The position numbers and the translations under genes were made by a program. A DNA stretch of 52,012 nucleotides from contig JANQKE010000097.1 in the NCBI GenBank assembly GCA_028281265.1, positions 1-52,012 on the forward strand, in the 5' to 3' direction. The notes below the pieces were generated by a model. It saw only the letters and a list, made by a program, of their open reading frames with translations. It was not told the origin of the DNA and searched no databases. Below, in pieces: positions 27,481 through 36,723 of the stretch. Each line of letters opens with the position of its first letter. Positions within the stretch are counted from its first letter, which is position 1. This DNA is from Alphaproteobacteria bacterium. Its GTDB lineage: Bacteria > Pseudomonadota > Alphaproteobacteria > DSM-16000 > Inquilinaceae.

Positions 27481-28866
27481 TTAGCCTTCGATCAGCGAGC
27501 GCCAGCGGGCCGCGTAGGCGTCCAGGCCGGGCAGGTCGACCGGTGCGACATCCGTGAGGCTCGGCCTCGGTATCGGCAGATCCGTTTGCCGGTGCCATAG
27601 CAGGGCCGCCCCCAGGGCCGTCCCTTCGGGCTCATCGGATACCCGGACCGGCTGGCCGGGACGCAAGGCCGCCAACAGGGCCGCATAGTGCGGCGTGCGG
27701 ATGAAGCCGCCGTCCAGGACGATCCCGCCGCGGCAGTCCAGCGCGTCGAGCGACCGGGTCGACATCAGCGCGGCATAGAGCACGCCGATCGCCGCGCGCT
27801 GGCCCTCGGTGTCCGGGGCCGCGCCGATCCGCCGTCCCCGGCCGCCGACGCAAGGCACCGGGCCGCCGCTGTCGGTAAACGCGGGCAGGGCCATCGCCCC
27901 GCCGGTGACCGCCCAATGGAGGTCTTGCGGCGTGACCGCGCCCGGGTCGGCCCCGCCGGCCGCCAGCGCGGTCTCCCGGCTGACCATGAACCGGGCGCAG
28001 GCGACCGGATGACCGTCGGCATCGGTGTTGGTGTTGGTGTCCCGCGCAGGCTCGAGCCGGTCCAGCGGGCAAGCCGGGTTGAAGCTGATCAGCCAGGTGC
28101 CGGTGGACATCAAGGTGAAGTCCCCGCCCTCCGGCAGACCCCAGCGATAGCGGAGATAGTTGGCGTTGCTGTCGTGAATGCCGACCAGCACGGGGGTCGA
28201 CGGCGGCAGGCCGGCGCGGGCCGCCACCGATGGCAGCAGCGTGCCGGCAATCGACCAGGCGGGCTGCATCGGGGGTGTCAGGCGATCCCATCCCCGTGCG
28301 ACGGCGAGCGAACTCGGACCCCCCGCCGTCACCGCCCACAGGTGGGTCTGGGCACCCAGCGAGGTGACTTCCCCGACCATCCGGCCGGTCAGCCGCCAGG
28401 TCAGCAGTTGCGGCAGTGTCAGCAGGTGCTGCGCGCGGGCGAACGGTTCCGGGAACGCCTGCGCTTGCCAGAACATCTGCCGCGCCAGCGTCAGCCCGGC
28501 CGGGTTGGTGGGGGCGTAGACCTCCCGGAACGGCGGGGCGATCCCGGCATAGGTCTCGGCGATATCGGCGGGCGGCTCCGCTTCGTAGTCCATCACCGGC
28601 AGCACCAGGGACGATCCGTCGACCAGGCCGGCGGTCGAGCCGTAGCCGCAGGGCACGATCGCCAGGACCTCGTGCGCCGCCACCAGGCCGGTCAAAGCCT
28701 CGACCAGCCAATCGATCACGCCGTCCAGGTCGAGATGGGGGTAGGGACCGTCCCGCCCTGGCCGGTTGGGGGCGGTCCACCGGCCGATCACCCGATGGTC
28801 GAGGGATACCGCCGCCAGCTTCAGGTTGGTCTTGCCGAGATCGATGACGGCGATGCAGGGCGTCAT
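27481..28866 (-). CDS. FGGY-family kinase, fuculokinase/rhamnulokinase type
   Basis: The 461-residue kinase starts MTPCIAVIDLGKTNLKLAAV, with the phosphate loop DLGKTNLK and the catalytic base D232 in GIHDSNANYLRY; a later GGIVLDGGF forms the nucleotide site. The N-terminal pattern is that of L-fuculokinase and L-rhamnulokinase rather than of the first FGGY kinase of this island. It is divergent from the FucA-like aldolase gene, the partner expected to cleave its product. The much longer frame upstream (to 30633) is antisense to the aldolase genes and is rejected. Start ATG is at 28866. Confidence 0.88.
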   Translation of the reverse strand: MTPCIAVIDLGKTNLKLAAVSLDHRVIGRWTAPNRPGRDGPYPHLDLDGVIDWLVEALTGLVAAHEVLAIVPCGYGSTAGLVDGSSLVLPVMDYEAEPPADIAETYAGIAPPFREVYAPTNPAGLTLARQMFWQAQAFPEPFARAQHLLTLPQLLTWRLTGRMVGEVTSLGAQTHLWAVTAGGPSSLAVARGWDRLTPPMQPAWSIAGTLLPSVAARAGLPPSTPVLVGIHDSNANYLRYRWGLPEGGDFTLMSTGTWLISFNPACPLDRLEPARDTNTNTDADGHPVACARFMVSRETALAAGGADPGAVTPQDLHWAVTGGAMALPAFTDSGGPVPCVGGRGRRIGAAPDTEGQRAAIGVLYAALMSTRSLDALDCRGGIVLDGGFIRTPHYAALLAALRPGQPVRVSDEPEGTALGAALLWHRQTDLPIPRPSLTDVAPVDLPGLDAYAARWRSLIEG

Positions 28867-29034
28867 GGTCGGGTGTCCCGGTTCGGCGGATCGGCAGGTG
28901 TCGGATCGGTCCTGCCGCGACGGTCGGCCGGCGGCAACCGCCGATTGCCGGGGCATCGGCCGGCCGCTAGGGTGCGGCGGCCGAATGGACCCGCACATCG
29001 CGCCACACCCGCGACCTGCCCGAGGAAGCACCCG

Positions 29035-29754
29035 ATGAGCCCACCCGACACCATAGCGCTGTGCCGCGCCCTGATCGAGGCGTGCCGGGAAATGAACGCC
29101 CTTGGCATCAACCAGGGTACGTCGGGCAACATCAGCGTTCGGGTGCCGGACAGCGACCGGTTCCTGATCACCCCTTCGGGCATTCCCTATGACCGGATGG
29201 CGGTCGACCAGATCGTCGAAATGGACCTCGAAGGCGGCTATTACGGCGACCTGCTGCCGTCCAGCGAATGGCGGATGCATTACGACATCTATCGGACCCG
29301 GCCCGACGCCGGGGCGGTGGTGCACACCCACGCCAATTATTGCACCGCCCTGTCCTGCCTGCGCCTGGGCATTCCGCCGTTTCACTACATGATCGGGGTG
29401 GGCGGGGGCACCGATATCCGCTGTGCCGACTACGCCACCTTCGGCACCCAGGCGTTGTCGAACAACATGCTGGCGGCCCTGGACGAGCGGAAAGCCTGCC
29501 TGCTCGCCAATCACGGGATGATTTGCCTGCGGGAAAACCTGGACAAGGCCATGTGGCTGGCGGTCGAGGTGGAGACCTTGGCCAAGCAGTACTGGGTCGC
29601 CCGTCAGATCGGCGAACCCGTTCTGCTCGATCAGGATGAGATGGCGGGCGTGCTGGCCCGCTTCGCCACCTATGGCAAGCAGCCGCACGAACTGACCGAC
29701 CGCGACGCGCCGGCAGTGGAAGCGCCGGTACATCGCACTCCGGCCGCAGCTTGA
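29035..29754 (+). CDS. fucA: class II aldolase, L-fuculose-phosphate aldolase type
   Basis: The 239-residue enzyme matches FucA throughout. Zinc ligands H97 and H99 (VVHTHANYC) and H160 (ANHGM) and the catalytic E78 in LPSSEWRMH are all present, as are MNALGINQGTSGNISVR and HYMIGVGGG. FucA cleaves L-fuculose 1-phosphate to DHAP and L-lactaldehyde; it can also act on ribulose 1-phosphate. GAGGA lies eight bases before ATG 29035. The 168-base gap to the divergent kinase gene contains small dyads (e.g. GGCAGG 28893-28898 with CCTGCC 28911-28916) that could be control sites. The transaldolase-like gene follows after nine bases. Confidence 0.92.
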   Translation: MSPPDTIALCRALIEACREMNALGINQGTSGNISVRVPDSDRFLITPSGIPYDRMAVDQIVEMDLEGGYYGDLLPSSEWRMHYDIYRTRPDAGAVVHTHANYCTALSCLRLGIPPFHYMIGVGGGTDIRCADYATFGTQALSNNMLAALDERKACLLANHGMICLRENLDKAMWLAVEVETLAKQYWVARQIGEPVLLDQDEMAGVLARFATYGKQPHELTDRDAPAVEAPVHRTPAAA

Positions 29755-29763
29755 GGAACCTCG

Positions 29764-30624
29764 ATGCCCAATACCCGACTGCCCGGCCTGGGGGAGCCCA
29801 TCGATCCGTTCGACCAGGACGGCTTCGATCTCGACGACGCCATAACGGCCGAGGGTATGGAGGAGCTGATGGACTCCATGCTCGGACCGAACCCGGCTCG
29901 GCTGTTCCTCGATACGGCGGACGCGTCGGCCCTGAAGGGCCTGTTGCCGCTGGGCTGCTTCTTCGGGGTGACCTGCAACCCGACCATCCTTAAGCGCGAC
30001 GGCGTGCCCTGCACCCTCGATGGGCTGACCCGGCTGACCCGGGCCGCGCTGGATGCCGGTGCGGTGGAGGTGCACCTGCAGGCCTGGGGGGGAAGTGCCG
30101 ACAACCTCTTGGCCTGCGCCCGGGCGCTGCTCCAGATCGCCTCGGATGTGGTGATCAAGCTGCCGCTGACCCGGGAGGGTGTGCAGGCCGCCCGGCCCCT
30201 GATCGACCAGGGCACCCCGGTGACCCTGACCGGCGTCTACGCCGTCCACCAGGCGCTGACCGCGGCCAGCCTGGGGGCCGCCTATGTGGCCCCGTATCAC
30301 GGTCGACTGGCCGACCGGGGTGCGGATGCGACGGCGGCGGTCCTGGCGATGCAGAAGATCGTCGATAAGGCGATGACCGGCTGCCGCCTGCTCGTCGCGT
30401 CCTTGCGCGACCCCGATACGATGGCGATGCTCGCGGCCGAGGGCTGCGACACCTTCACCGTCGGCCCGCAGGTGGCCCAGGCGCTGTTCACCGACCCGCA
30501 CACAAGCGAGGCGGCCGAGGCGTTCGAGGCCGACGCGATCGCGGCCGGGGCCGCCCCGGTCTCGCCGGCGCCGAAACCGCGCAGCCGGGGACGTGACCGC
30601 CGCACGCGGGGAGGGCGGCGATGA
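29764..30624 (+). CDS. transaldolase / fructose-6-phosphate aldolase-like protein
   Basis: The 286-residue protein belongs to the small transaldolase family (FSA/TalC type). Signatures are LFLDTAD (47-53), GVTCNPTIL (68-76), the Schiff-base lysine K132 in VVIKLPLTREGV, and YVAPYHGRLADRG. Such enzymes make or split ketoses through dihydroxyacetone or transfer three-carbon units. Compared with the roughly 220-residue core it has an extra N-terminal segment of about 45 residues and an Arg-rich C-terminal tail. The stop overlaps the next start as ATGA. GAGGA lies seven bases before the ATG. Confidence 0.87.
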   Translation: MPNTRLPGLGEPIDPFDQDGFDLDDAITAEGMEELMDSMLGPNPARLFLDTADASALKGLLPLGCFFGVTCNPTILKRDGVPCTLDGLTRLTRAALDAGAVEVHLQAWGGSADNLLACARALLQIASDVVIKLPLTREGVQAARPLIDQGTPVTLTGVYAVHQALTAASLGAAYVAPYHGRLADRGADATAAVLAMQKIVDKAMTGCRLLVASLRDPDTMAMLAAEGCDTFTVGPQVAQALFTDPHTSEAAEAFEADAIAAGAAPVSPAPKPRSRGRDRRTRGGRR

Positions 30625-31568
30625 TCGTCGCATGCGGGGAAGCGCTGATCGACTTCGTCCCCATGACCGCTGCCGATGGCAGCCGGGGGTATCGGCCCTG
30701 CGTCGGCGGGTCGCCCTACAACACCGCCGTCGCCATGGCCCGGTTGGGGGTGGCGACCGGGTTTCTCGCCCGGTTGTCGACCGACTTCTTCGGCCAGATG
30801 CTGCGCGATCATCTCACCGCCAACGGCATCGACATCGGCCTTTCGGCCACCGCCGGCCAGCCGACGACCCTGGGCTTCGTCAGTCTCGACCAGGGCGACG
30901 AGCCGCAGTTCGCCTTCTACTCCAACGGTGCGGCCGACCGGTCCTTGGTCCCCGGCGACCTGCCGGACACCCTGCCCGAGTCGGTCCGCTGCCTGCAGTT
31001 CGGCTCGATCTCACTGATGCAGGAGCCGTCGGCCACGACGCTTGCCGGCTTGATGCGGCGCGAGGCGGGACACCGAGTGATCAGCCTCGACCCGAATGTC
31101 CGTCCCGGGCTGATCCCCGACCGGATCGCCTGGCGGACCCGGCTGGAAGGCTGGGTGGCGCTGGCCGACATCGTCAAGGTCAGCGCCGCCGACCTTGCCT
31201 GGCTCTACCCCGGGGCCGAGCCGCTCGATCGGGCGCGGGCCTGGCTCCGCTCCGGGCCCAAGCTGGTCGCCGTCACCTTCGGGGCCGACCGGTCGGTGGG
31301 CCTGTTCGCCGACCGGTCCGTGGTGGAACCGGCCCAGCGGGTCACGGTGTCCGATGCCGTCGGTGCCGGCGACACGTTCCATGCGGGCCTGTTGGCCAGC
31401 CTGGACCAGGACGGCCTGCTGGCGGCCGGCGGTCTGTCTCGGCTCGATTCGACCAGCGTGGCGCGGGCGCTGCGGCTCGGCGCCCGGGCCGCGGCGATCA
31501 CCGTCACCCGGCCGGGGGCGGACCCCCCCACATGGGAAGAGGTGGTCGCCCGGTTCGGCCCGTTGTGA
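30621..31568 (+). CDS. PfkB family carbohydrate kinase, fructokinase-like
   Basis: The 315-residue kinase starts MIVACGEALIDFVPM, has the first PfkB signature GGSPYNTAVAMARLG and the second SDAVGAGDTFHAG with catalytic D251. The GEALIDF start is typical of fructokinases. It likely phosphorylates a ketose produced in the pathway. Translation is coupled to the transaldolase gene by a four-base overlap. It is the last gene of the plus-strand sugar island; R2 copy b begins 56 bases downstream. Confidence 0.9.
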   Translation: MIVACGEALIDFVPMTAADGSRGYRPCVGGSPYNTAVAMARLGVATGFLARLSTDFFGQMLRDHLTANGIDIGLSATAGQPTTLGFVSLDQGDEPQFAFYSNGAADRSLVPGDLPDTLPESVRCLQFGSISLMQEPSATTLAGLMRREAGHRVISLDPNVRPGLIPDRIAWRTRLEGWVALADIVKVSAADLAWLYPGAEPLDRARAWLRSGPKLVAVTFGADRSVGLFADRSVVEPAQRVTVSDAVGAGDTFHAGLLASLDQDGLLAAGGLSRLDSTSVARALRLGARAAAITVTRPGADPPTWEEVVARFGPL

Positions 31569-31623
31569 GCACCCGGCCGACACCCGTGCCCCGACCGAGT
31601 ACGAGGAGCAAGCCTCGTCGCCA

Positions 31624-31714
31624 TGTGTCAAGTGCGTCCGCGCTTGTGCGAGGCCAGCCCTGCGGGACGCCTGGACGAGAGGACACTTCGAGGTCCGGTC
31701 CCCTCAGCGCAAAC
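31624..31714 (-). repeat. dispersed repeat R2, copy b
   Basis: Read on the minus strand it gives TTTGCGCTGAGGGGACC...GGCGTCCCG...CTCGCACAAGCGCGGACGC, matching copies a (5654-5740) and c (32247-32330). It overlaps the 3' end of the Cys-rich protein gene and supplies its last two or three codons and TGA stop. With copy c it forms an inverted pair around that gene. Confidence 0.72.
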
Positions 31715-32021
31715 CGGTGTCGGGCCGTACCTGTTCGATGACGACCCCGCCCGGGACCAGCACCGGGCGGTCGGCTGATCCGTCGGCGGTCGGCGGCGCG
31801 CAGCGGGGGCGCAAGGCACCGCAGTCCCAGCGCCAGCCCGCCGGCGTGGTGTCCAGCAGGCTCTCCCGGAAGAACCGGCAGGCGCACGCCACACCGGCCT
31901 GGCAGCTCAGTTGGCCCGCCCGCTCGGCCACGCAGCGTGGCGGCTCGGACTGGGCGGGGGCCGGATCGGCCGCAAGCGCGATCGGCAGCAGGATCGCCAG
32001 CGCCGCGACGAGACGTTGCAT
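31704..32021 (-). CDS. small Cys-rich secreted protein, 105 aa
   Basis: The protein has a signal peptide (MQRLVAALAILLPIALAADP, cleavage likely after APA23) and six cysteines in the mature part (C30, C40, C46, C48, C67, C74), enough for three disulfides, so it is probably periplasmic or exported. AAGGGA lies eight bases before the ATG. I do not recognise the family. The last codons and the TGA stop lie inside repeat R2 copy b, so the C terminus may have been altered by repeat insertion. It is convergent with the PfkB kinase gene. Confidence 0.75.
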   Translation of the reverse strand: MQRLVAALAILLPIALAADPAPAQSEPPRCVAERAGQLSCQAGVACACRFFRESLLDTTPAGWRWDCGALRPRCAPPTADGSADRPVLVPGGVVIEQVRPDTGLR

Positions 32022-32246
32022 GCGCGATATCCCTTCGTTCCCGGACCTTCAAGGATGGGCAGTGGCTTCGCCGTCCGTGACGTCTCCAACGCCTGCAGAC
32101 GACCGGCCTCCAGGAACGTTAGGTAGGCGGAGTGGACGACCTGTCAGACCGGCCCGCCGGGGCCGTCGCGTCGGGCGGCACCGTCTTGAAAGACCATAGC
32201 TGGAGCCATCTGTGCCGGAAACGGTGCACATGGCTCCCGACACCCG
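32022..32246. other. intergenic remnant of repeats
   Basis: No gene is supported in this stretch. It contains CCAGGAACGTTAGGTAGGCG (about 32111-32130), which resembles the segment before R4 near 16480-16500, and an imperfect dyad around 32201-32236 with 8-bp outer arms GGAGCCAT/ATGGCTCC. It looks like decayed mobile repeats. Confidence 0.45.
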
Positions 32247-32330
32247 CTTGCGCTGAGGGGACCTCATCGCCCGTCGTCCTCGCGTTCAGGCGTCCCGCGG
32301 TGTCTTTCCTCGCAACAGCTCGTGCGCGCC
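32247..32330 (+). repeat. dispersed repeat R2, copy c
   Basis: It begins GCTTGCGCTGAGGGGACC and contains GGCGTCCCGCGG and CTCGCAACAGC, aligning with copies a and b. Copies b and c face each other across the Cys-rich protein gene. Confidence 0.7.
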
Positions 32331-32332
32331 GG

Positions 32333-32367
32333 CCAAGTCGCGATGAGCCGGGCTCATCGCGACTTGG
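32333..32367. repeat. perfect 17-bp palindrome P5
   Basis: CCAAGTCGCGATGAGCC (32333-32349) pairs with its exact reverse complement at 32351-32367 around one central base. It directly follows R2 copy c. Confidence 0.88.
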
Positions 32368-32384
32368 AACAACGTCTTAGAATC

Positions 32385-32432
32385 GATCCTCTTTCCGTAT
32401 TTCGAGAGAGCCACCCGAAACACCGGACGATC
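32385..32432. repeat. degenerate copy of palindrome P4
   Basis: It starts GATCCTCTTTCCGTATTTCG and ends CGGACGATC, matching P4 (10601-10651) with several changes that break the stem. It abuts R1 copy D through a degenerate TA (CA at 32433-32434). Confidence 0.72.
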
Positions 32433-32434
32433 CA

Positions 32435-32535
32435 GACCAACCTGCGTTCAGATGGACTTATCTGAACGTAGGTAAGGTGATCGACTACAAAGAGTGAGAG
32501 CCTCTTATCGGCGTCCGTTCGGACGCAGGACGCTC
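32435..32535 (-). repeat. R1 composite repeat, copy D (P2 then P1)
   Basis: P2 occupies 32435-32482 and reverse-oriented P1 occupies 32498-32535 (GAGCCTCTTATCGGCG...GACGCTC). The right end of P1 plus TA (32536-32537) forms the TAG stop codon of the NCS2 permease gene on the minus strand. Confidence 0.85.
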
Positions 32536-33827
32536 TAGCCCAGATACCAGAACTTGACGACGAACAGCACGGCCAGGACGACGACCGCGGGTTTGGCCTG
32601 ATCGACGCGCCCGGACAGGAGCTTGATCGCCGCGTAGGTGATGAAGCCGAAGGCGATGCCGTGGGCGATGGAGTAGGTCAGCGGCATGGCGATCGCGGTC
32701 ACCAGGGCCGGGGCGTATTCGGTGGGGTCGTCCCAGTCGATCTCGGCCAGGCCACGGGCCATCAGGCAGGCCACGAACACCAGCGCCGGGGCCGTCGCAT
32801 AGGCCGGGATCGAGCCCGCCAACGGCGACAGGAACAGGCACAGCAGGAACAGCGCGGCCACCACCACGGCGGTCAAGCCGGTCCTGCCCCCGGCGTTGAT
32901 GCCAGACGCGCTCTCGATATAGCTGGTGGTGGTCGACGTCCCGAAGGCCGAGCCGGCGATCGTCGCGGTACTGTCGGCCACCAGGGCCTGGCGCAGCCGC
33001 GGCAGCCGGCCGTCCTTGTCGAGCAGCCCGCCGCGATGGGCTACCCCGACCAGCGTGCCGGCGGTGTCGAACAGATCGACGAACAGAAACGCGAACACCA
33101 CCGCGATGAGCCCGATGTTCAGGGCCCCGGCGATGTCGAGCTGCAGGAAGGTGGGCATCGGGTCGGGCGGCATCGAAGCGATCCCGCCGAACTCGCTGAC
33201 CCCGAGCACCATCCCGATCAGCGACACGCCCAGGATCGCGATGATCAGCGCGCCCGGGACCCGGAACCAGGTCATCGCCGCCATGGCGACGAAGCCGATG
33301 GTCGCCAGGATCGGGGCCGGCTGGGTCAAATCGCCGATCGTGACCAGCGTTGCCGGGTGGTCGGCGATCAGCCCGGCATTGGCCAGGCCGATGATCGCCA
33401 GGAACAGCCCGATGCCGGCGGAGATCGCCAGCTTGAGCGATTTGGGGATCGCGTTGATGATCTGTTCGCGGATCGGCAGGATCGACAAGATCAGCATGAT
33501 CACGCCCGACAGGAAGACGGCCCCCAGCGCCACCTGCCAAGTGTAGCCCATGCCCAGGACCACGCCGTAGGTGAAGTAGGCGTTCAGACCCATCCCCGGC
33601 GCCAAGGCGATCGGGTAGTTGGCGTACAGGCCCATGATCAGCGTGCCGACGGCCGCGGCCAGGCACGTCGCCACGAACACCGCGCCGAAATCCATGCCGG
33701 TGGAACTGAGGATGGAGGGATTGACGAAGACGATGTACGCCATCGTCAGGAAGGTCGTGAGGCCGGCCATCACCTCCGTCTGAACGGTGGTGCCGTTTTC
33801 CCTCAGCTTGAAGAGCTGTTCGAGCAT
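32535..33827 (-). CDS. NCS2 family permease, AzgA-type purine transporter
   Basis: The 430-residue inner membrane protein matches the AzgA branch of NCS2 permeases: GLTTFLTMAYIVFVNPSIL near the N terminus, ALAPGMGLNAYFTY (75-88), and FDTAGTLVGVAHRGG with TSTTTSYIESASGINAGGRT later. It should import adenine, guanine or hypoxanthine by proton symport. AAGGA lies nine bases before the ATG. The TAG stop is the P1 junction of R1 copy D. It is divergent from proS. Confidence 0.93.
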   Translation of the reverse strand: MLEQLFKLRENGTTVQTEVMAGLTTFLTMAYIVFVNPSILSSTGMDFGAVFVATCLAAAVGTLIMGLYANYPIALAPGMGLNAYFTYGVVLGMGYTWQVALGAVFLSGVIMLILSILPIREQIINAIPKSLKLAISAGIGLFLAIIGLANAGLIADHPATLVTIGDLTQPAPILATIGFVAMAAMTWFRVPGALIIAILGVSLIGMVLGVSEFGGIASMPPDPMPTFLQLDIAGALNIGLIAVVFAFLFVDLFDTAGTLVGVAHRGGLLDKDGRLPRLRQALVADSTATIAGSAFGTSTTTSYIESASGINAGGRTGLTAVVVAALFLLCLFLSPLAGSIPAYATAPALVFVACLMARGLAEIDWDDPTEYAPALVTAIAMPLTYSIAHGIAFGFITYAAIKLLSGRVDQAKPAVVVLAVLFVVKFWYLG

Positions 33828-34103
33828 CCGCGGATTCCTTATCGGTTGCCAATGGAACAGCGCCCCGCCGTCCGGGTCCGGGGACTCGAACCGTCGGTGT
33901 GGCGCTGCTGCAATAATTCAAGTTCCGCACCAAGGGCAATCGGCCAGGTTTCATCAATGCAACGCTCGGTGCTTGATCCTGCTTCCCGCCGCGGCCGCGT
34001 GGACAGGGGACGGCGGCTCGACTAGACCCTGGCCCATCTGTGCGTTTCTCCAGGAACGGCTCCCGCCGGCCCGCCTGTCCTCCACCCAGTCGAACGGCAC
34101 CCG

Positions 34104-35420
34104 ATGCGTCTGTCCTCCTTCTTCCTGCCGACCCTCAAGGAAACCCCGGCCGAAGCGCAGATCGTCTCCCACCGGCTGATGCTGCGGGCGGGCATGATCA
34201 AGCAGACCGCCGCTGGCATCTATGCGTGGCTGCCGCTGGGCTTGCGGGTCTTGCGCAGGATCGAGACCATCGTGCGTGAGGAGCACAACCGGTTCGGGTT
34301 CCAGGAACTGCTGATGCCGACCATCCAGTCGGCCGATCTGTGGCGGGAGAGCGGCCGCTACGACGGCTACGGCAAGGAGATGCTGCGCATCAAGGACCGT
34401 CACGAGCGGGATCTGCTCTATGGCCCGACCAACGAGGAGATGATCACCGACATCTTCCGGACCCATGTGAAGAGCTACCGGCAACTGCCGCTGACGCTCT
34501 ACCATATCCAGTGGAAGTTCCGGGATGAGATCAGGCCGCGGTTCGGTGTGATGCGCGGGCGTGAGTTCCTGATGAAAGATGCTTATAGCTTCGATGTGGA
34601 TTATCTCGATGCAAGAGCGACTTACAATCGCTTCTTTGTCTGCTATCTGAGCACGTTCCGGCGCATGGGCCTGACCCCGATTCCGGTCCGGGCGGAAACC
34701 GGGCCGATCGGAGGCGATCTCTCTCACGAGTTCCACATCCTCGCCGACACCGGGGAAAGCGAGCTGTTCGTCGACCGCAGGTTGCTGGATCTCGATCTGA
34801 CGGGCCGGGCCTTCGCCGACGACGACGAGATCGGTGCCTTCGTCAAGGAGGTCACCGACATCTACGCCGCGGCCGACGAGATGCACCGCGCCGATCAATG
34901 CCCGGTACCGCCCGACGACCTGGTGACCCGCCGTGGCATCGAGGTCGGACACATCTTCCATTTCGGGGCCAAGTACTCCCAGCCGATGGGGGCGCGGATC
35001 ACCGACCCCGAAGGCCATGAGCGGGAGGTGCAGATGGGCAGCTACGGCATCGGGGTGTCGCGCCTGGTCGGCGGGATCATCGAGGCGAGCCATGACGATG
35101 CCGGCATCGTCTGGCCCGGAAGCGTTGCCCCCTTCCAAGTCGGTGTGATCAATCTGAAGGCAGGAGATGCCGCCTGCGACGCGGCGGCCGGCGATTTCTA
35201 CGCCAAGCTCCGGGCTGCCGGTGTCGAAACGCTGTACGACGACACCGATGAGCGGGCGGGGGCGAAGTTCGCCACCATGGACCTGATCGGCCTGCCCTGG
35301 CAGGTGACGGTCGGCCCGCGCGGTGTGAAGGCCGGCACGGTCGAGGTCAAGGACCGTGCCTCCGGGGAGCGGGAGGAGCTGAGCATCGACGCGGCCCTGG
35401 CCAAGCTGACCGCAGCGTGA
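34104..35420 (+). CDS. proS: prolyl-tRNA synthetase, short alphaproteobacterial type
   Basis: The 438-residue class II synthetase charges tRNA-Pro. It shows motif 2-like [21 protein letters not shown], motif 3-like [16 protein letters not shown], the TNEEM loop (near 109-113) and the C-terminal anticodon-binding domain. The editing insertion found in the roughly 570-residue bacterial form is absent, as is usual in Alphaproteobacteria. Codons for [20 protein letters not shown] (about 34574-34633) are clearly less GC-rich than the rest (tat, gat, aga, act). The lolC gene follows after 58 bases. Confidence 0.96.
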   Translation: MRLSSFFLPTLKETPAEAQIVSHRLMLRAGMIKQTAAGIYAWLPLGLRVLRRIETIVREEHNRFGFQELLMPTIQSADLWRESGRYDGYGKEMLRIKDRHERDLLYGPTNEEMITDIFRTHVKSYRQLPLTLYHIQWKFRDEIRPRFGVMRGREFLMKDAYSFDVDYLDARATYNRFFVCYLSTFRRMGLTPIPVRAETGPIGGDLSHEFHILADTGESELFVDRRLLDLDLTGRAFADDDEIGAFVKEVTDIYAAADEMHRADQCPVPPDDLVTRRGIEVGHIFHFGAKYSQPMGARITDPEGHEREVQMGSYGIGVSRLVGGIIEASHDDAGIVWPGSVAPFQVGVINLKAGDAACDAAAGDFYAKLRAAGVETLYDDTDERAGAKFATMDLIGLPWQVTVGPRGVKAGTVEVKDRASGEREELSIDAALAKLTAA

Positions 35421-35478
35421 GGCCGATGGCGTCCGGCTGCCACACTCTGACCATCGAAGCAGGCTAGCGCGTCCGGTC

Positions 35479-36723
35479 ATGTTCAACGCCTTCGAACGCA
35501 CCGTTGCCTTCCGCTACCTGCGCGCGCGCCGGCAGGAAGGGTTCGTCTCCGTTATCGCAGGCTTCTCGCTGGTCGGGATCGCCTTGGGGGTCGCCACGCT
35601 CATCATCGTCATGGCGGTGATGAACGGTTTCCGCATCGAACTGGTCAACCGTGTCCTGGGGTTGAACGGCCACCTCAACGTCTATGGCGTCGCCGGTTCG
35701 CTGGGCGGCTACACCGAGTTGATCGAGGAGATCGAAGCCATCCCGATCGTCCGCGGGGTCACCCCGGTGATCGAGGAACAGGCATTGGTGACCCGGCGGG
35801 GCAGGGCCACCGGCGTGGCCGTGCGCGGGGTCGATCCGGCGGCCTGGATGGCCCGACCGGCGGTGGCGGAGAATCTGCGCCTCGCCCGCGATGTTGGATT
35901 CGAAGGCGACGACGTGATCGCGATCGGTCGGCAGTTGGCCAGCCGGCTGGGGGTGGTCATCGGCGACGAGCTCACCCTGATCGCTCCCCAGGCCAACATC
36001 ACCGCGTTCGGGTCCATGCCGCGGGCGCGGGCCTTCACGGTCGCGGCGACCTTCGATGTCGGGATGTTCGAATACGACAGCGGCTTCGTCTACATGCCGC
36101 TGGAGGCCGCCCAGATCTTCTACCGGATGGCGGACCGGGTGACCGGCCTGGAGATTTTCGTCGACGATCCCGACGACCTGCAGCCGGCCTATGACGCGCT
36201 CGATCCGGTGGTCGGCGACCGCGGGCGCCTGTGGGACTGGCAGCGGGCCAATGCCAGCTATTTCAACGCGCTCGCGGTCGAGCGCAACGTGATGTTCCTG
36301 ATCCTGACGCTGATCATCCTGGTGGCGGCCTTCAACATCATCACCGGGATGGCGATGCTGGTGAAGGACAAGGGGCGGGATGTCGGCATCCTGCGCACGA
36401 TGGGCGCGACCAGCGGGGCGATCATGCGCATCTTCTTCCTCACCGGCGCTGCGATCGGGATCACCGGAACGATGGTCGGCTGGGTCGTGGGCGTGGTATT
36501 CTGTGCCAATATCGAAGCGATCCGCCAGTGGCTGCAGACTCTGACCGGAGCGGTGCTGTTCGACCCGGAGCTGTACTTCCTGTCCCAATTGCCGGCGGAG
36601 ATGCGGGCCGAAGAGGTGGTCGCCGTGCTGGCGATGGCCCTTGTGATCTGCTTCGTTTCCGCGATCCTGCCGGCGTGGCGGGCCGCCCGGCTCGATCCGG
36701 TCGAAGCGCTGCGCTATGAGTGA
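35479..36723 (+). CDS. lolC: lipoprotein-releasing ABC permease LolC/E
   Basis: The 414-residue inner membrane protein has an N-terminal helix ([20 protein letters not shown]), a large periplasmic domain and three C-terminal helices, the MacB/LolCE layout. With LolD it extracts mature lipoproteins from the inner membrane and hands them to LolA. A single LolC/E-type permease gene next to lolD is usual in Alphaproteobacteria and suggests a homodimer. The stop overlaps the lolD start by eight bases. Confidence 0.95.
   Translation: MFNAFERTVAFRYLRARRQEGFVSVIAGFSLVGIALGVATLIIVMAVMNGFRIELVNRVLGLNGHLNVYGVAGSLGGYTELIEEIEAIPIVRGVTPVIEEQALVTRRGRATGVAVRGVDPAAWMARPAVAENLRLARDVGFEGDDVIAIGRQLASRLGVVIGDELTLIAPQANITAFGSMPRARAFTVAATFDVGMFEYDSGFVYMPLEAAQIFYRMADRVTGLEIFVDDPDDLQPAYDALDPVVGDRGRLWDWQRANASYFNALAVERNVMFLILTLIILVAAFNIITGMAMLVKDKGRDVGILRTMGATSGAIMRIFFLTGAAIGITGTMVGWVVGVVFCANIEAIRQWLQTLTGAVLFDPELYFLSQLPAEMRAEEVVAVLAMALVICFVSAILPAWRAARLDPVEALRYE

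Noticed and set aside
27481-30633. 1050-residue minus-strand open frame as one fused protein
   Set aside because: Only the part from 28866 downward matches a kinase; the rest is antisense to fucA and the transaldolase-like gene.
33878-33900. T-loop-like GGTTCGAGTCCCC on the minus strand, suggesting a tRNA
   Set aside because: The presumed T-stem pairs at only two positions and no acceptor, D or anticodon arm can be formed around it.
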